A program made the translations under genes and the position numbers. From assembly GCF_016908375.1 (NCBI RefSeq), contig NZ_JAFBDS010000007.1:124001-188000 (forward strand): 64,000 bases of DNA. Reading direction: 5' to 3'. Source of the DNA: Amphibacillus cookii (GTDB lineage: Bacteria; Bacillota; Bacilli; Bacillales; Amphibacillaceae). The notes under the pieces were generated by a model. It had not been told where the DNA came from, did no database searches, and was given only the letters and a program-made list of their open reading frames with translations. Below, in pieces: positions 34,757 to 43,667 of the stretch (positions are counted from its first letter, which is position 1; every line of letters starts with the position of its first letter).

Positions 34757-35695
34757 ATGCAACAACTTAATGCACAAGAAACGCCATCTGTTGAACCGAT
34801 TAGACCGCCGGAAGGTCAAGAACCTAACAAGATTAAGGCAAGCAAAAGTCCCTTTCAATTAGCGTTTGCACGATTTAGAAAAAATAAACTTGCAATCGTA
34901 GGTATTATTATTTTAGTGAGTATTATTCTTATTTCAGTATTTGCCGATCTACTGGCAACCCATGATCCAACAAAAAGTAATTTACTTTTAATTGAGAATG
35001 GACCGAGTAGTGAACATATATTGGGAACAGATGGATCAGGACGCGATAACTTTTCAAGATTGCTTTATGGCTCAAGAATTTCATTGATTGTCGGCTTTAG
35101 TGCAATGGTCTTCACGTTGATGATCGGAACAACTTTAGGATCAATTGCAGGATATTATGGTGGGAAAATCGATAATTTAATTATGCGGCTTACCGATTTG
35201 ATGCAAGCACTACCATTTTTTGTTCTTGCTTTAACGATTATTTCGATTGTACCTGAGATCACGATCACATTGTTTGTTACGATAATCGCACTAACCAGTT
35301 GGCCTAACTTAACGCGTATCATTAGAGGTACATTTCTATCATTGAGAGAGCAAGAGTTTATGTTGGGTGCTAAAGCGATTGGTGCTTCTGATTTTCGCAT
35401 CATATTTAAACATTTTATCCCTAATGCGATTGGCCCTATAACGGTTAATGCCACATTAATGATGGCACAAATGATCATTTTCGAATCAGGATTAAGTTTC
35501 GTAGGGATGGGGATTCCTCAACCAACACCGACTTGGGGGAATATGTTGTCACAAGCACAAAATATTCGGATTTTGCGAAACCACCCGGAAGCATGGATTC
35601 CTGCTGGATTAGGTATTTTTCTAACCGTTTTAGCGATTAACTTTATTGGCGATGGTCTTCGTGATGCTTTTGATCCAAAAAGCAATAGAAGATAG
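34757..35695 (+). CDS. appC: peptide ABC transporter permease
   Basis: A 312-residue permease of the OppC/DppC type: an N-terminal cytosolic tail (about 45 residues), a first helix AIVGIIILVSIILISVF, the HILGTDGSGRDNFSRLLYGSRISL loop typical of the family, and the EAA loop FMLGAKAIGASDFRIIFKHFIPNAI. Six transmembrane helices. It starts 12 bp after appB and ends the operon, followed by a strong terminator. Confidence 0.92.
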   Translation: MQQLNAQETPSVEPIRPPEGQEPNKIKASKSPFQLAFARFRKNKLAIVGIIILVSIILISVFADLLATHDPTKSNLLLIENGPSSEHILGTDGSGRDNFSRLLYGSRISLIVGFSAMVFTLMIGTTLGSIAGYYGGKIDNLIMRLTDLMQALPFFVLALTIISIVPEITITLFVTIIALTSWPNLTRIIRGTFLSLREQEFMLGAKAIGASDFRIIFKHFIPNAIGPITVNATLMMAQMIIFESGLSFVGMGIPQPTPTWGNMLSQAQNIRILRNHPEAWIPAGLGIFLTVLAINFIGDGLRDAFDPKSNRR

Positions 35696-35698
35696 ATG

Positions 35699-35740
35699 AT
35701 TAAGCTGGCTTTATGAGAAATCATAAGTCAGCTTTTTTTA
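35699..35740 (+). terminator. terminator of the app operon
   Basis: AAGCTGGCTTTATGA pairs with TCATAAGTCAGCTT and is followed by TTTTTT. The T-run runs directly into the start of a dispersed repeat (TTTATCATAGATAACC at 35737). Confidence 0.85.
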
Positions 35741-35775
35741 TCATAGATAACCGTCTGTAAAGCTCCCAACTCAAA
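35737..35775 (+). repeat. dispersed hairpin repeat, 5' fragment (copy 6)
   Basis: Carries TTTATCATAGATAACCGTC and CCCAACTCAA only; the 3' part is missing. Confidence 0.65.
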
Positions 35776-35984
35776 CGAGTTGGAATAAGCGCATCATAGA
35801 GTTGTATATAAGGACTTAACGAAAGGGATGTTTGTTGTTTTAACATAAAATTTTCACCGGTCTTTTTTTATTACTTGAGGCCGTGCCCCATAGCCGTCAT
35901 CTTACTTATGAACGAACTTTCAAAGTAGTATAGATTAATATTTGGGTTTTGCCAAAGCTTATTGTTTTTTAACTTTGTTGATTG

Positions 35985-36115
35985 GAGAGGAAGGCATTCG
36001 ACTCCTGCGGGAAAAGCGAAGACGATGAGACCCCACAGTGAGCGTTCTGTGCGAACGAGGAGGCTCAGCGCGAGCCCGCGGAAAGCGAGATGCCTGGATC
36101 GCAAATCAACAGCCA
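35985..36115 (+). repeat. GC-rich Bacillaceae-type palindromic repeat
   Basis: CTCCTGCGGGAAAAGCGAAG, then GAGACCCCACAGTGAGCG, GAGGAGGCTC and CCGCGGAAAGCGAG: the arms GCATTCGACTCC/...GAGATGCC and CTTTCCGCGGG-type blocks pair. I recall this as a very common intergenic element of Bacillaceae. It is much richer in GC than the surroundings. Fragments of a related block (GGCCGTGCCC, CGTGGAAAGCG) occur at 35879-35900 and 36247-36290. The rest of the gap to the UbiD gene holds nothing recognised. Confidence 0.75.
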
Positions 36116-36628
36116 CTTTTAACAGCGTAATATTAAAAAAAAGCAATAAAGTGGTTTTTACTAATCATGCACCGAATTGGAAAATAATATAATTTTGTGT
36201 GAAAATTATTCGCTCTAGACTTGCTTTTTCTGTAATTGATCCTTAGCTTGACGGCTATGGGCCGTGCCCGTGGAAAGCGATCGTCTGTAACTGGAGTGAG
36301 TACAAAATCCTTTAAATTCAAAATACCTCCAGGGGTTAGTTTTTCAGCAGTCTCCCTACGGGAACAGCGTGAGCGCAAAATCTCACCTTCACTCTTGCTC
36401 AGAGCAAAGGCTTAAGTTGTACCGTCACACCAACATATAGTTTAGAGCTTAAGATTGTCTTCACATACAATTGAAAATAGCAATTGCTAGCGCTGCGTTC
36501 CCTTGAATTTCTAAAATAACTATAATAATAAGTTAACAAAATTGTAAGAAAGTTGATCCGTTTTTAGTTATGATCTATGTTAAAATGTGACTGTTTCCCT
36601 AGTTTAGAGACGTTGAGGAGGAAGTAGT

Positions 36629-38074
36629 TTGTACAAGCATTTACAAGATTTTATTGCAACTTTAGAAAAAAAAGGAGAGTTAAGACGGATCAAAGCTGAG
36701 GTAGATTCAGAATTGGAAATCACGGAAATTACTGATCGGATCTCAAAAGCTTATGGGCCAGCCTTACTATTTGAAAATGTTAAAGGTTCAACCTTTCCTG
36801 TTCTTATCAATGCAATGGGAAGTTATCAGCGGATGAGTATGGCGTTAGGAGCAGAATCACTTGATGATATTGCTGATGGGATAGGTGAATTTATTGATAT
36901 GTCCAATTATTTAGGACTTATGAAAAAAATCAAATCCTTGCCTCGCCTTTCGCGATTAGCAGCCGTATTTCCGATTAAATCTTCATCTAAAGGGGCGTGT
37001 CAAGAGGTTATTGACCTAAAGCCAGACTTAAATAAACTGCCTATTTTAAAGTGTTGGCCCAAAGACGGTGGTAAATTCATTACATTACCGCTTGTGATGA
37101 CGAAAGACCCTGAGACCGATATTCAAAACACCGGGATGTATCGCCTGCAAGTATTTGATGGCCAAACAACAGGCATGCATTGGCACTTACATAAAGACGG
37201 ACGAGAAATTTATGAAAAATATCGTCAACTGGGAGGTAAGATGCCTGTATCCGTCGCTTTAGGTTGTGACCCAGCGATTACTTATGCTGCTACCGCACCA
37301 TTACCAAAGATGATTGACGAAATGATGTTTGCTGGCTATTTACGTAAAATGCCGGTTAAACTTGTGAAATCTATAACAAATGATATTTATGTCCCTGCTA
37401 GCGCGGAAATTATTATCGAAGGTTATGTTGACGTTAATGAACCGCATCGAACAGAAGGGCCGTTTGGTGACCATACCGGTTATTACTCATTAGCTGATCA
37501 ATATCCGGTTTTTCATGTGACATGTATCACACACCGTAAACATGCGATTTATCCAACAACGATTGTTGGAAAACCACCAATGGAAGATTGCTATATGGGG
37601 AAAGCAACGGAAAGGATATTCTTGCCTTTATTGAAAATGCAGTTTCCGGAGATTGTTGATCACCACTTCCCATTAGAAGGTGTGTTTCATAATTGTGTCA
37701 TTGTCTCGATTAAGAAACGCTATCCAGGACACGCTAAAAAAATCATGAATTCATTGTGGGGCTTTGGCCAGATGATGTATACAAAAATGATTATCGTGGT
37801 TGATGAGCATATTAAGCCAAGCGATGTCTCGACAGTAGCATGGAAAGTTTTTAATAATATTGATGCCAAGCGTGATATTGTCATATCTGAAGGCCCACTT
37901 GATGCACTAGATCATGCGTCAAATTTGCCGCATTTAGGCCATCGTCTCGGCATCGATGCAACGAAAAAATGGCCGAGTGAAGGTTATACACGCGAGTGGC
38001 CAGACGATATTGAAATGACAGAACAAGTAAAAGAACTTGTGACAAAAAGGTGGAGTGAATATGGCTTGGATTAA
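36629..38074 (+). CDS. UbiD-family decarboxylase (MqnL-like)
   Basis: A 481-residue UbiD-type decarboxylase, which uses prenylated FMN made by UbiX to remove a carboxylate from an aromatic ring. Visible are the start LQDFIATLEKKGELRRI, PALLFENVKG, GMYRLQVFD, the cofactor-site region EGPFGDHTGYYS (Glu-Arg-Glu triad region with HRTEGPFGDH) and GATERIFLP-like KATERIFLP. It overlaps the UbiA gene by 14 bp, and UbiX follows, so the set is self-sufficient. In the futalosine pathway the same three families finish menaquinone; ubiquinone is not expected in this lineage. TTG at 36629 is the start, after GAGGAGG. Confidence 0.82.
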   Translation: MYKHLQDFIATLEKKGELRRIKAEVDSELEITEITDRISKAYGPALLFENVKGSTFPVLINAMGSYQRMSMALGAESLDDIADGIGEFIDMSNYLGLMKKIKSLPRLSRLAAVFPIKSSSKGACQEVIDLKPDLNKLPILKCWPKDGGKFITLPLVMTKDPETDIQNTGMYRLQVFDGQTTGMHWHLHKDGREIYEKYRQLGGKMPVSVALGCDPAITYAATAPLPKMIDEMMFAGYLRKMPVKLVKSITNDIYVPASAEIIIEGYVDVNEPHRTEGPFGDHTGYYSLADQYPVFHVTCITHRKHAIYPTTIVGKPPMEDCYMGKATERIFLPLLKMQFPEIVDHHFPLEGVFHNCVIVSIKKRYPGHAKKIMNSLWGFGQMMYTKMIIVVDEHIKPSDVSTVAWKVFNNIDAKRDIVISEGPLDALDHASNLPHLGHRLGIDATKKWPSEGYTREWPDDIEMTEQVKELVTKRWSEYGLD

Positions 38075-38930
38075 ATCGTTTAAGAAAATCCATGATTATG
38101 GAACGCTGGTCATGTTTTCCCATACGATTTTTTCACTGTCTTTTGCAATTATAGCAATGTTATTGGCCGGTAGTGGTTTTCCATCTATTGAAACTTCTTT
38201 TTGGATCTTGGTCGCATTTTTAAGTGCGAGAACAGGAGCTAATGCACTAAATCGTGTTATTGATGCAAAAATCGATGCTCAAAACCCGAGGACAGCAACA
38301 AGGCAAATCCCGCAAGGCTTGCTTAATAAACAAGAAGTATTGATCTTTTCGATTGTGTGCTTTGTTATGATGCTTGTAGCAGCGTGGATGCTTAATCCAC
38401 TATGCTTTTTTCTAGCACCGATTGCGTTGTTTTTAATGGTGATCTATTCTTACACGAAACGATTTACTTGTTTATGTCACCTCGTCCTCGGGGTGAGTTG
38501 TGCGGCTGCTCCAGTCGGGGCTTGGATTGCAATAACAGGAACGATGTCATGGGTCGCTTTTTTTATGGGAGCAGCGAATACCGCTTGGGTAGCGGGTTTT
38601 GATATTATCTATGGTGCACAAGATTATCAGTTTGATCGCGAACATGGGATTCGCTCGATACCAGAGACGTTTGGTTTGCGTTTTGGCCTCTATATATCGT
38701 CGCTATTTCATTTTGCAACGGTTATTTTCTTAATCATGGTCGGTTATTTAAGTGAAGGAATTCACATGGTTTACTTTATCGGATTAATATTTGTTAGTTT
38801 ATTATTTATTATTCAACACAGCATGGTATCACCAACCAATTTGAAAAATGTCAAAATTGCGTCATATAGCATCAATCAATTAGTGAGTTTGACCTTTCTG
38901 TTATTTGGTGTATTAGCGATTATTTGGTGA
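38061..38930 (+). CDS. UbiA-family prenyltransferase (MqnP-like)
   Basis: A 289-residue membrane prenyltransferase with about eight helices. The first Asp-rich motif is NRVIDAKIDAQNPRTATR and the second YGAQDYQFDREHGIRSIP, both as in 4-hydroxybenzoate/MqnP-type enzymes. It attaches the isoprenoid side chain to an aromatic carboxylic acid. I use ATG 38061, preceded by AGGTGGA; a GTG two codons upstream is too close. It overlaps the UbiD gene, implying coupled translation. Confidence 0.85.
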   Translation: MAWIKSFKKIHDYGTLVMFSHTIFSLSFAIIAMLLAGSGFPSIETSFWILVAFLSARTGANALNRVIDAKIDAQNPRTATRQIPQGLLNKQEVLIFSIVCFVMMLVAAWMLNPLCFFLAPIALFLMVIYSYTKRFTCLCHLVLGVSCAAAPVGAWIAITGTMSWVAFFMGAANTAWVAGFDIIYGAQDYQFDREHGIRSIPETFGLRFGLYISSLFHFATVIFLIMVGYLSEGIHMVYFIGLIFVSLLFIIQHSMVSPTNLKNVKIASYSINQLVSLTFLLFGVLAIIW

Positions 38931-38933
38931 GTT

Positions 38934-38976
38934 GATAAAACGAACCTTTAATCAGTGGACGGTTATCAGTGATAAA
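38934..38976 (-). repeat. dispersed hairpin repeat inside the operon (copy 7)
   Basis: On the minus strand this reads TTTATCACTGATAACCGTCC joined to ACTGATTAAAGGTTCGTTTTAT: the short form of the 160-bp family, filling the space between the UbiA and UbiX genes up to the UbiX ribosome site. Confidence 0.8.
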
Positions 38977-38990
38977 GAGAGGATTTTTAG

Positions 38991-39566
38991 ATGAAAAGAG
39001 TTGTTGTCGGAATCACTGGGGCAAGTGGCAGTGTATACGGTAAAAAAATGGTTGAAGTATTGTTGGAAAATAACATCGAAACCGATTTGATTTTAACAGA
39101 TACAGCTAAGCAAGTGATCGCATATGAATTAAATCTCTCGGTGCAAGATTGGTTAGCCAAGTTAAAAAAGGATTACAAGCATTTTTCTTTAAATGAAAAT
39201 GATAATTTGTTTGCCAAAGTGGCAAGTGGCTCCTACCATTTTGACGCTGCTATTATTTTACCTTGCTCAATGGGAACATTAGCTGAAATTAGTCATGGCC
39301 TGGCGAAAAATTTACTTTGTAGAGTGGCAGATGTGGCTTTAAAAGAAAAGCGTTCACTCGTCATTGTTCCGCGCGAGACACCTTTAAATGCTATTCATTT
39401 GGAAAACATGTTAAAACTGTCTCAGTTAGGTGCATCCATCGTGCCAGCGATGCCAGGTTTTTATCATCATCCATCAACGATGACAGATTTAATTGATTTT
39501 GTCGTTGGGAAAATACTTGACCATTTATCTATAGAAAATGATTTATTTAAAAAATGGGGGAATTAA
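38991..39566 (+). CDS. ubiX: flavin prenyltransferase
   Basis: A 191-residue UbiX enzyme, which joins dimethylallyl phosphate to FMN to make the cofactor for the UbiD partner. It shows GITGASGSVYGKK (6-18, FMN phosphate loop), the catalytic SCSMGTLAEISHGLAKNL stretch (here LPCSMGTL), and the RETPLNAIHLENMLKL motif. AGAGAGGA precedes the ATG. It lies 60 bp after the UbiA gene with a hairpin repeat in between. Confidence 0.9.
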   Translation: MKRVVVGITGASGSVYGKKMVEVLLENNIETDLILTDTAKQVIAYELNLSVQDWLAKLKKDYKHFSLNENDNLFAKVASGSYHFDAAIILPCSMGTLAEISHGLAKNLLCRVADVALKEKRSLVIVPRETPLNAIHLENMLKLSQLGASIVPAMPGFYHHPSTMTDLIDFVVGKILDHLSIENDLFKKWGN

Positions 39567-39567
39567 A

Positions 39568-40491
39568 TTGAAAAAAATATTATTTTTATTCACTATCTTT
39601 ATCTTAGGGGGATGCTCGTTAGATTCAGCTGGAGAAGCAGACTTGCAGCCGATTACGTTTGGGGCGATTTCCTCAGTAGATGTTTTACCGTTAGTTATTG
39701 CAGAAGAAAACGGTTATTTTGAAGATGAAGGCATAGATGTTAACTTAGAATTATTTAATAGTGCTAATGATCGTGATTCAGCTTACATAAGTGGTCAATT
39801 AGACGGTATGATTTGCGATATGATTGCAATTAATTTATATCAGAATAGTGATGTTGATTTGAAGATTACTGGGGTGACAGATGGAGACTTTAGATTAATA
39901 GCTAGACCTGATATAGGTATCGATGACATAACTGATCTTGTTGATCAAACCGTTGCTATTTCAGATCACACATCAATTGAGTATGCACTTGATAAAATAG
40001 TAGAAGCAAATGGACTCGATCAAAATGACCCGAATAAAACAATTGTACCTGCTGTGCCAGTGAGACTCGAAATGTTAAGGAATCAACAAGTAGACGTTGC
40101 TCTTTTACCAGAACCTTTTTCAGCATTGGCTCTTAATGATGGTTATATTTTATTAGGTAGTGCGAAAGAGCTTGGCTATTATACATCTGTTACTGCTTTT
40201 TCACAGGATGTTATTGATGAAAAGGCAGAAGAACTTGAACGCTTTTATACTGCCTATAATCAAGCGGTTGATTATTTAAATGATACGCCGATCGATGTGT
40301 ATGAAGATATTGTGATTGAAATCGTTGGCTATGCTGAGGATATGAAAGGATCGATTGAAAATCCGGTATTTAGAACCAATCAACTGCCGACTGAGGAGGA
40401 ACTGCAAGAAGTCATCGATTGGGTCACTGAAAAAGACTTGATTGATGATGCGTTTACGCCTGATCAGTTAATCAATGACATTGGGATATAA
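39568..40491 (+). CDS. solute-binding lipoprotein, NMT1/SsuA-like
   Basis: A 307-residue lipoprotein with a TTG start 5-6 bp after GGGGGAA and a signal peptide ending in a lipobox (ILGGC, Cys about 14). The body is a periplasmic-binding-type fold of the NMT1/SsuA group: FGAISSVDVLPLVIAEENGYFEDEGI, then ISGQLDGMICD and QQVDVALLPEP. Its start is 1 bp after the ubiX stop, so it belongs to the quinone operon, yet no permease or ATPase gene is present. It could capture a quinone precursor or a related aromatic acid; it could also be an MqnA-like fold reused. Ligand unknown. Confidence 0.75.
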   Translation: MKKILFLFTIFILGGCSLDSAGEADLQPITFGAISSVDVLPLVIAEENGYFEDEGIDVNLELFNSANDRDSAYISGQLDGMICDMIAINLYQNSDVDLKITGVTDGDFRLIARPDIGIDDITDLVDQTVAISDHTSIEYALDKIVEANGLDQNDPNKTIVPAVPVRLEMLRNQQVDVALLPEPFSALALNDGYILLGSAKELGYYTSVTAFSQDVIDEKAEELERFYTAYNQAVDYLNDTPIDVYEDIVIEIVGYAEDMKGSIENPVFRTNQLPTEEELQEVIDWVTEKDLIDDAFTPDQLINDIGI

Positions 40492-40556
40492 TTAGCCATT
40501 TACTGTCTCTAAATGTTCACTCTGTTCATATACTGTTATGAGGACAGGTGATCGCA

Positions 40557-40916
40557 ATGAACAAACATAGGATTAAGGGCACGCAAGTCTATGACTGGAC
40601 TAAAAAAAATCAGTGCATTAAGGTCAGCGTTCCGATCCGCTCAGCTCTAACCGTTAGAGCTGAAACGTATCAATATAACGCGCGTTCAGATGGAGAAAAA
40701 TATACTTATACAAATGCAGATGAGCTGACTGAATACGGAAATAGAGGGATATTGGATCCGACAAAGATGACGATCGTAAATTTGTATGTTAATGGTGTGC
40801 TTCAACCTACTAACACGTATCTAGTAAAAGAAGGTGAGCTGCGATTTCAAACAGATCACCCACCAGTTGCTCATGCACCCATCATCTTACAATTTGTTAA
40901 GTTATATTTGACATAG
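40557..40916 (+). CDS. DUF4183-like protein 1
   Basis: A 119-residue protein. The second half, DPTKMTIVNLYVNGVLQPTNTYLVKEGELRF then APIILQFV, has the VNGVLQP pattern that I associate with DUF4183 domains of Bacillus exosporium-related proteins. The N-terminal half is basic (KHRIKGTQVYDWTKK). No signal peptide. I take ATG 40557 over the GTG at 40548, since AGGACAGGTG serves as its ribosome site. A strong hairpin follows. It shares the domain with the 127-residue protein on the other strand 300 bp away. Confidence 0.65.
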   Translation: MNKHRIKGTQVYDWTKKNQCIKVSVPIRSALTVRAETYQYNARSDGEKYTYTNADELTEYGNRGILDPTKMTIVNLYVNGVLQPTNTYLVKEGELRFQTDHPPVAHAPIILQFVKLYLT

Positions 40917-40940
40917 GCAAAAGTAACAGAGGTAAAATCA

Positions 40941-40984
40941 AAAGCGAATGATTCATTCATGATGAAATGAATCATTCGCTTTAC
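40941..40984 (+). terminator. terminator after DUF4183-like gene 1
   Basis: AAAGCGAATGATTCATT and its complement flank an 8-nt loop: perfect 17-bp arms. A short T-rich tail follows. The next 240 bp holds a degraded GC-rich repeat fragment and no gene. Confidence 0.75.
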
Positions 40985-41228
40985 TATAATGATGTCAATT
41001 AGCAAAGAGAATAGGCGACACTCTAGTGGGAACAAAGCCTTCGGTGGGGCGAGTAATCGCAGTCTCAGAGCTAAGGAGACACTGAAGATGTGAGAAGTCT
41101 CCTTTGTGAAAGGTGTATATTTTCATTAAGATGGTGTAATAAACGCATGTTTTTAACATCATTCGTACTCACAAACGATATTTTGTTTTGACCTAGCTGA
41201 TTTGTTGTTAAAAAGGCTTTGATCATCG

Positions 41229-41612
41229 CTATGTTATGACTTCAGTTGTTGAAGTAGGATCGAATGCTAAAATTTCTAAAACAACAGGTGTACCCACAAT
41301 AATCGCATCACTGTCAGCAGGTACATCAATTTCAAGTGACCCTACCCCAGTTGCTCCTGGTGTATAAGTGGTGAGCCCTTGCATTTGTAACACACCATTG
41401 ACCGATACATTATAATAACTGTTATCGGTTATGAGTTCTGGTAATTCGACAACAGCTGTTCCGGTATTATCAAAAAAGTCAGCTGCATCAATGTCTAGTG
41501 ACGTCCCAGGAGTGACTTCTGCTTCGGTTACATAAAAATATTTTTCTGATTCGGGATCAATTGCTGTCGTTGTTGAAGCCTCAATAGCTAGTTTCATCAA
41601 TTGTAAAACCAT
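41229..41612 (-). CDS. DUF4183-like protein 2
   Basis: A 127-residue acidic protein. Residues about 15-45 are acidic (DPESEKYFYVTEAEV), then SYYNVSVNGVLQMQGLTTYTPGATGVGSLEIDVP, the strand-turn-strand pattern of DUF4183, and IIVGTPVVLEILAF. Relatives are small spore-surface proteins in Bacillus. GGAGGTGAAAAAT precedes the chosen ATG; an upstream in-frame ATG overlaps this ribosome site. It is convergent with DUF4183-like gene 1. A spore-surface place is inferred from family. Confidence 0.68.
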   Translation of the reverse strand: MVLQLMKLAIEASTTTAIDPESEKYFYVTEAEVTPGTSLDIDAADFFDNTGTAVVELPELITDNSYYNVSVNGVLQMQGLTTYTPGATGVGSLEIDVPADSDAIIVGTPVVLEILAFDPTSTTEVIT

Positions 41613-41792
41613 ATTTTTCACCTCCACTATTTTCATCACTTTAGTATACGAATAATTAGCGTTTCAGTTAAAGACAAGTACCCTTAATCTTGCTAATTCC
41701 TTCATGTCAGTTCGTTTGAAGACAGCTAATTGTGTTATAATGGAAAATAATATGGTAATCTACTTGTACAACTAATATCGGTATTGCTAAGC

Positions 41793-41950
41793 TTTATCAC
41801 AGATAACCGTACGTAAAACAACCCCCTCAAAATAGAGAACAGCGGTAAATCTATTGAGGTGTGTGGTAACAGACGTTAATGTCCTGACCACTCAACTAAC
41901 CATCAGTGGGAGAAGAACGAAAACGTCTACTGATTGAAGGTTCGTATTAT
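41793..41950 (+). repeat. 160-bp dispersed hairpin repeat, copy 8 (complete)
   Basis: Full copy: TTTATCACAGATAACCGTAC start, CCCCCTCAAAATAGAGAACA arm, TTGAGGTGTG partner arm, CTCAACTAACCATCAGTGGG, and 3' hairpin ending CTGATTGAAGGTTCG. Confidence 0.9.
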
Positions 41951-42038
41951 TGGTGATATAAGCTGAAGAAATGAACAAAGCCATTGTGTACAATTACAGG
42001 CATTGGAGAATGGTTAATATTAAAAGGAGAGTGAAATA

Positions 42039-42533
42039 ATGGATACCTATCAGGATTTAATTGATGCATTTGAACAGACAGAGGATTGGTTTGAATCGCT
42101 AAAAAAGCACAATGATGAATGCTTTTTTCAGCCTATTGAAAAAGGAAAATGGACTGTAGCTGATATCATCACACATATTCGATTTTGGGATCAATATATG
42201 TTAGACGTAACCATACCGCAGATGACAGAGGGAGCAGATGTCAGAACGGAAGAAGACTTTCAAAAAATAAATGACCAGGCAATCGCCTATGTACAACACT
42301 CAAATAAAACCAGTGAACAATTAATTGATGAGGCAATAACGATGCGACAAAAGTTGGTCGATCATCTGCGACAAAAAACAGAGCAAGATTTCTTTACCCA
42401 TTTTACATTAAATGGTGAAGCAATTGATCAGTTTACAGGTTATCCACATTCTTTGTATAACTATACCGCGGGTTTTTTATGGCATGATCATCATCATAAA
42501 GATCAAGTTGACGATTTTTACAGTAAACGCTGA
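42039..42533 (+). CDS. DinB-like four-helix protein
   Basis: A 164-residue protein of the DinB/YfiT superfamily. It shows the typical first helix (YQDLIDAFEQTEDWFESL), KWTVADIITHIRFWDQYM with the first metal-site histidine, and the C-terminal GFLWHDHHHKDQVDDFY cluster, supplying the further histidines. Superfamily members are metal-dependent thiol S-transferases or hydrolases, many without known substrates. AAGGAGAG precedes the ATG. It is followed 50 bp later by an S66 peptidase gene on the same strand. Confidence 0.8.
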   Translation: MDTYQDLIDAFEQTEDWFESLKKHNDECFFQPIEKGKWTVADIITHIRFWDQYMLDVTIPQMTEGADVRTEEDFQKINDQAIAYVQHSNKTSEQLIDEAITMRQKLVDHLRQKTEQDFFTHFTLNGEAIDQFTGYPHSLYNYTAGFLWHDHHHKDQVDDFYSKR

Positions 42534-42586
42534 TTGTTTAATCAATCTATCAAGCGGAATCACCGAATGGATAAGGGGAGGAACCA

Positions 42587-43453
42587 ATGGAATTACAGCA
42601 AGGAGACCAAGTTGGTTTGATTGCATGTTCTGATGGACGGAAGCTAGAACAGCAAGATCAAATAGAAAGAATCAAACAGCTATTTGCACGTTGGGGATTA
42701 GGCACTGTTGAAGCTGAAACGATCTATCGGCAAGAGGGTACGTATTGGAGCGGTTCCCCAGCATTACGGGCTCAAGAACTAACCAAGCTTTATAAAAACC
42801 CAAAGATAAAGGCTATCTTTGACTTGTCCGGTGGCGATAGCGCCAATCAAGTGTTACCCTATCTTGATTTTGATACGATTAAACAACATATAAAACCATT
42901 GTTTGGCTATAGTGATGTAACGGTATTGTTAAATAGTTTATATAGTCAGGTTTGTGTCCCAGTTTATCATTATCAAATTATGCATCTGGGATCTAATAAG
43001 GATAATCTGCAAGAGAGAAGTTTATACAATCTACTTTTTAATGCTAGAGAAGCATTAAGTTTTGACTATGATTGGATTCAAGGTGATGTATTATCTGGGC
43101 AAATTGTAGGTGGTAATATACGGTGTTTTCTAAAGTTAGCGGGGACCCCTTATATACCAGATCCAGAAGGGAAAGTTCTTTTCCTTGAGTCTTTAAGTGG
43201 TAAGTCAAATCGAATCGCAACCTTCTTGGCACAATTTGAACAAATCGGTTACTTTAACAAAATGAACGGGCTAATACTTGGCACATTTACTGAGTTGGAA
43301 CAAACGTCTGGGAGAGAAGCGCTAGTTGAACTGATCGAGCCCTATGCGCAAAAATATCATTGGCCGATTATAAAATCAAATCAATTAGGACACGGTTCAA
43401 ATAGTCCTATTTTAAAAATAGGACAACATCTGACATTGAAAAAGCAAATCTAA
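42587..43453 (+). CDS. S66-family LD-carboxypeptidase/MccF-like
   Basis: A 288-residue serine carboxypeptidase. The nucleophile Ser109 sits in LFGYSDVTVLLN, the helper glutamate in VLFLESLSG (about 203) and the histidine in LGHGSNSP near the end. Family members either trim the D-Ala from muropeptide tetrapeptides (LdcA) or cleave microcin C-type peptidyl-nucleotides (MccF); short loops here do not decide. Cytosolic. AAGGGGAGG precedes the ATG, and a terminator overlaps its stop codon. Confidence 0.85.
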   Translation: MELQQGDQVGLIACSDGRKLEQQDQIERIKQLFARWGLGTVEAETIYRQEGTYWSGSPALRAQELTKLYKNPKIKAIFDLSGGDSANQVLPYLDFDTIKQHIKPLFGYSDVTVLLNSLYSQVCVPVYHYQIMHLGSNKDNLQERSLYNLLFNAREALSFDYDWIQGDVLSGQIVGGNIRCFLKLAGTPYIPDPEGKVLFLESLSGKSNRIATFLAQFEQIGYFNKMNGLILGTFTELEQTSGREALVELIEPYAQKYHWPIIKSNQLGHGSNSPILKIGQHLTLKKQI

Positions 43454-43473
43454 TAATAGGTTTGCTTTTTTAT
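43439..43473 (+). terminator. terminator overlapping the S66 gene stop
   Basis: AAAAAGCAAA pairs with TTTGCTTTTTT around the TAATAA stop region. Confidence 0.75.
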
Positions 43474-43600
43474 TTCGTTTAGAAGTCAGTGCTTTTGTTC
43501 CTATAGTAAGCGTAACTATTAGTCAGAAGGGAACGACATGTAAACGAGAAAGTATCACTGTAGCTTTTAAAAAAATTATTCGCTTTTCGAATTAAAAATG

Positions 43601-43649
43601 TTGACAATTATAAAAATAATTAAGATAATATATAGCATGCTATATATTA
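43601..43649 (+). promoter_or_regulatory. marR promoter with 24-bp palindromic operator
   Basis: TTGACA (43601-43606), 17-bp spacer and GATAAT (43624-43629) form a sigma-A promoter. A perfect 24-bp palindrome (43626-43649, half-site TAATATATAGCA) covers the -10 and start site, where a bound MarR dimer would block transcription. Predicts autoregulation of the marR-ABC operon. Confidence 0.8.
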
Positions 43650-43667
43650 GCGCTGGAGGTGTTAACG

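Noticed and set aside
35871-36378. Several 76-91-codon open frames in the app-ubiD gap
   Set aside because: They follow the GC-rich palindromic repeat, which is open in several frames because of its composition. Such frames are commonly mis-annotated.
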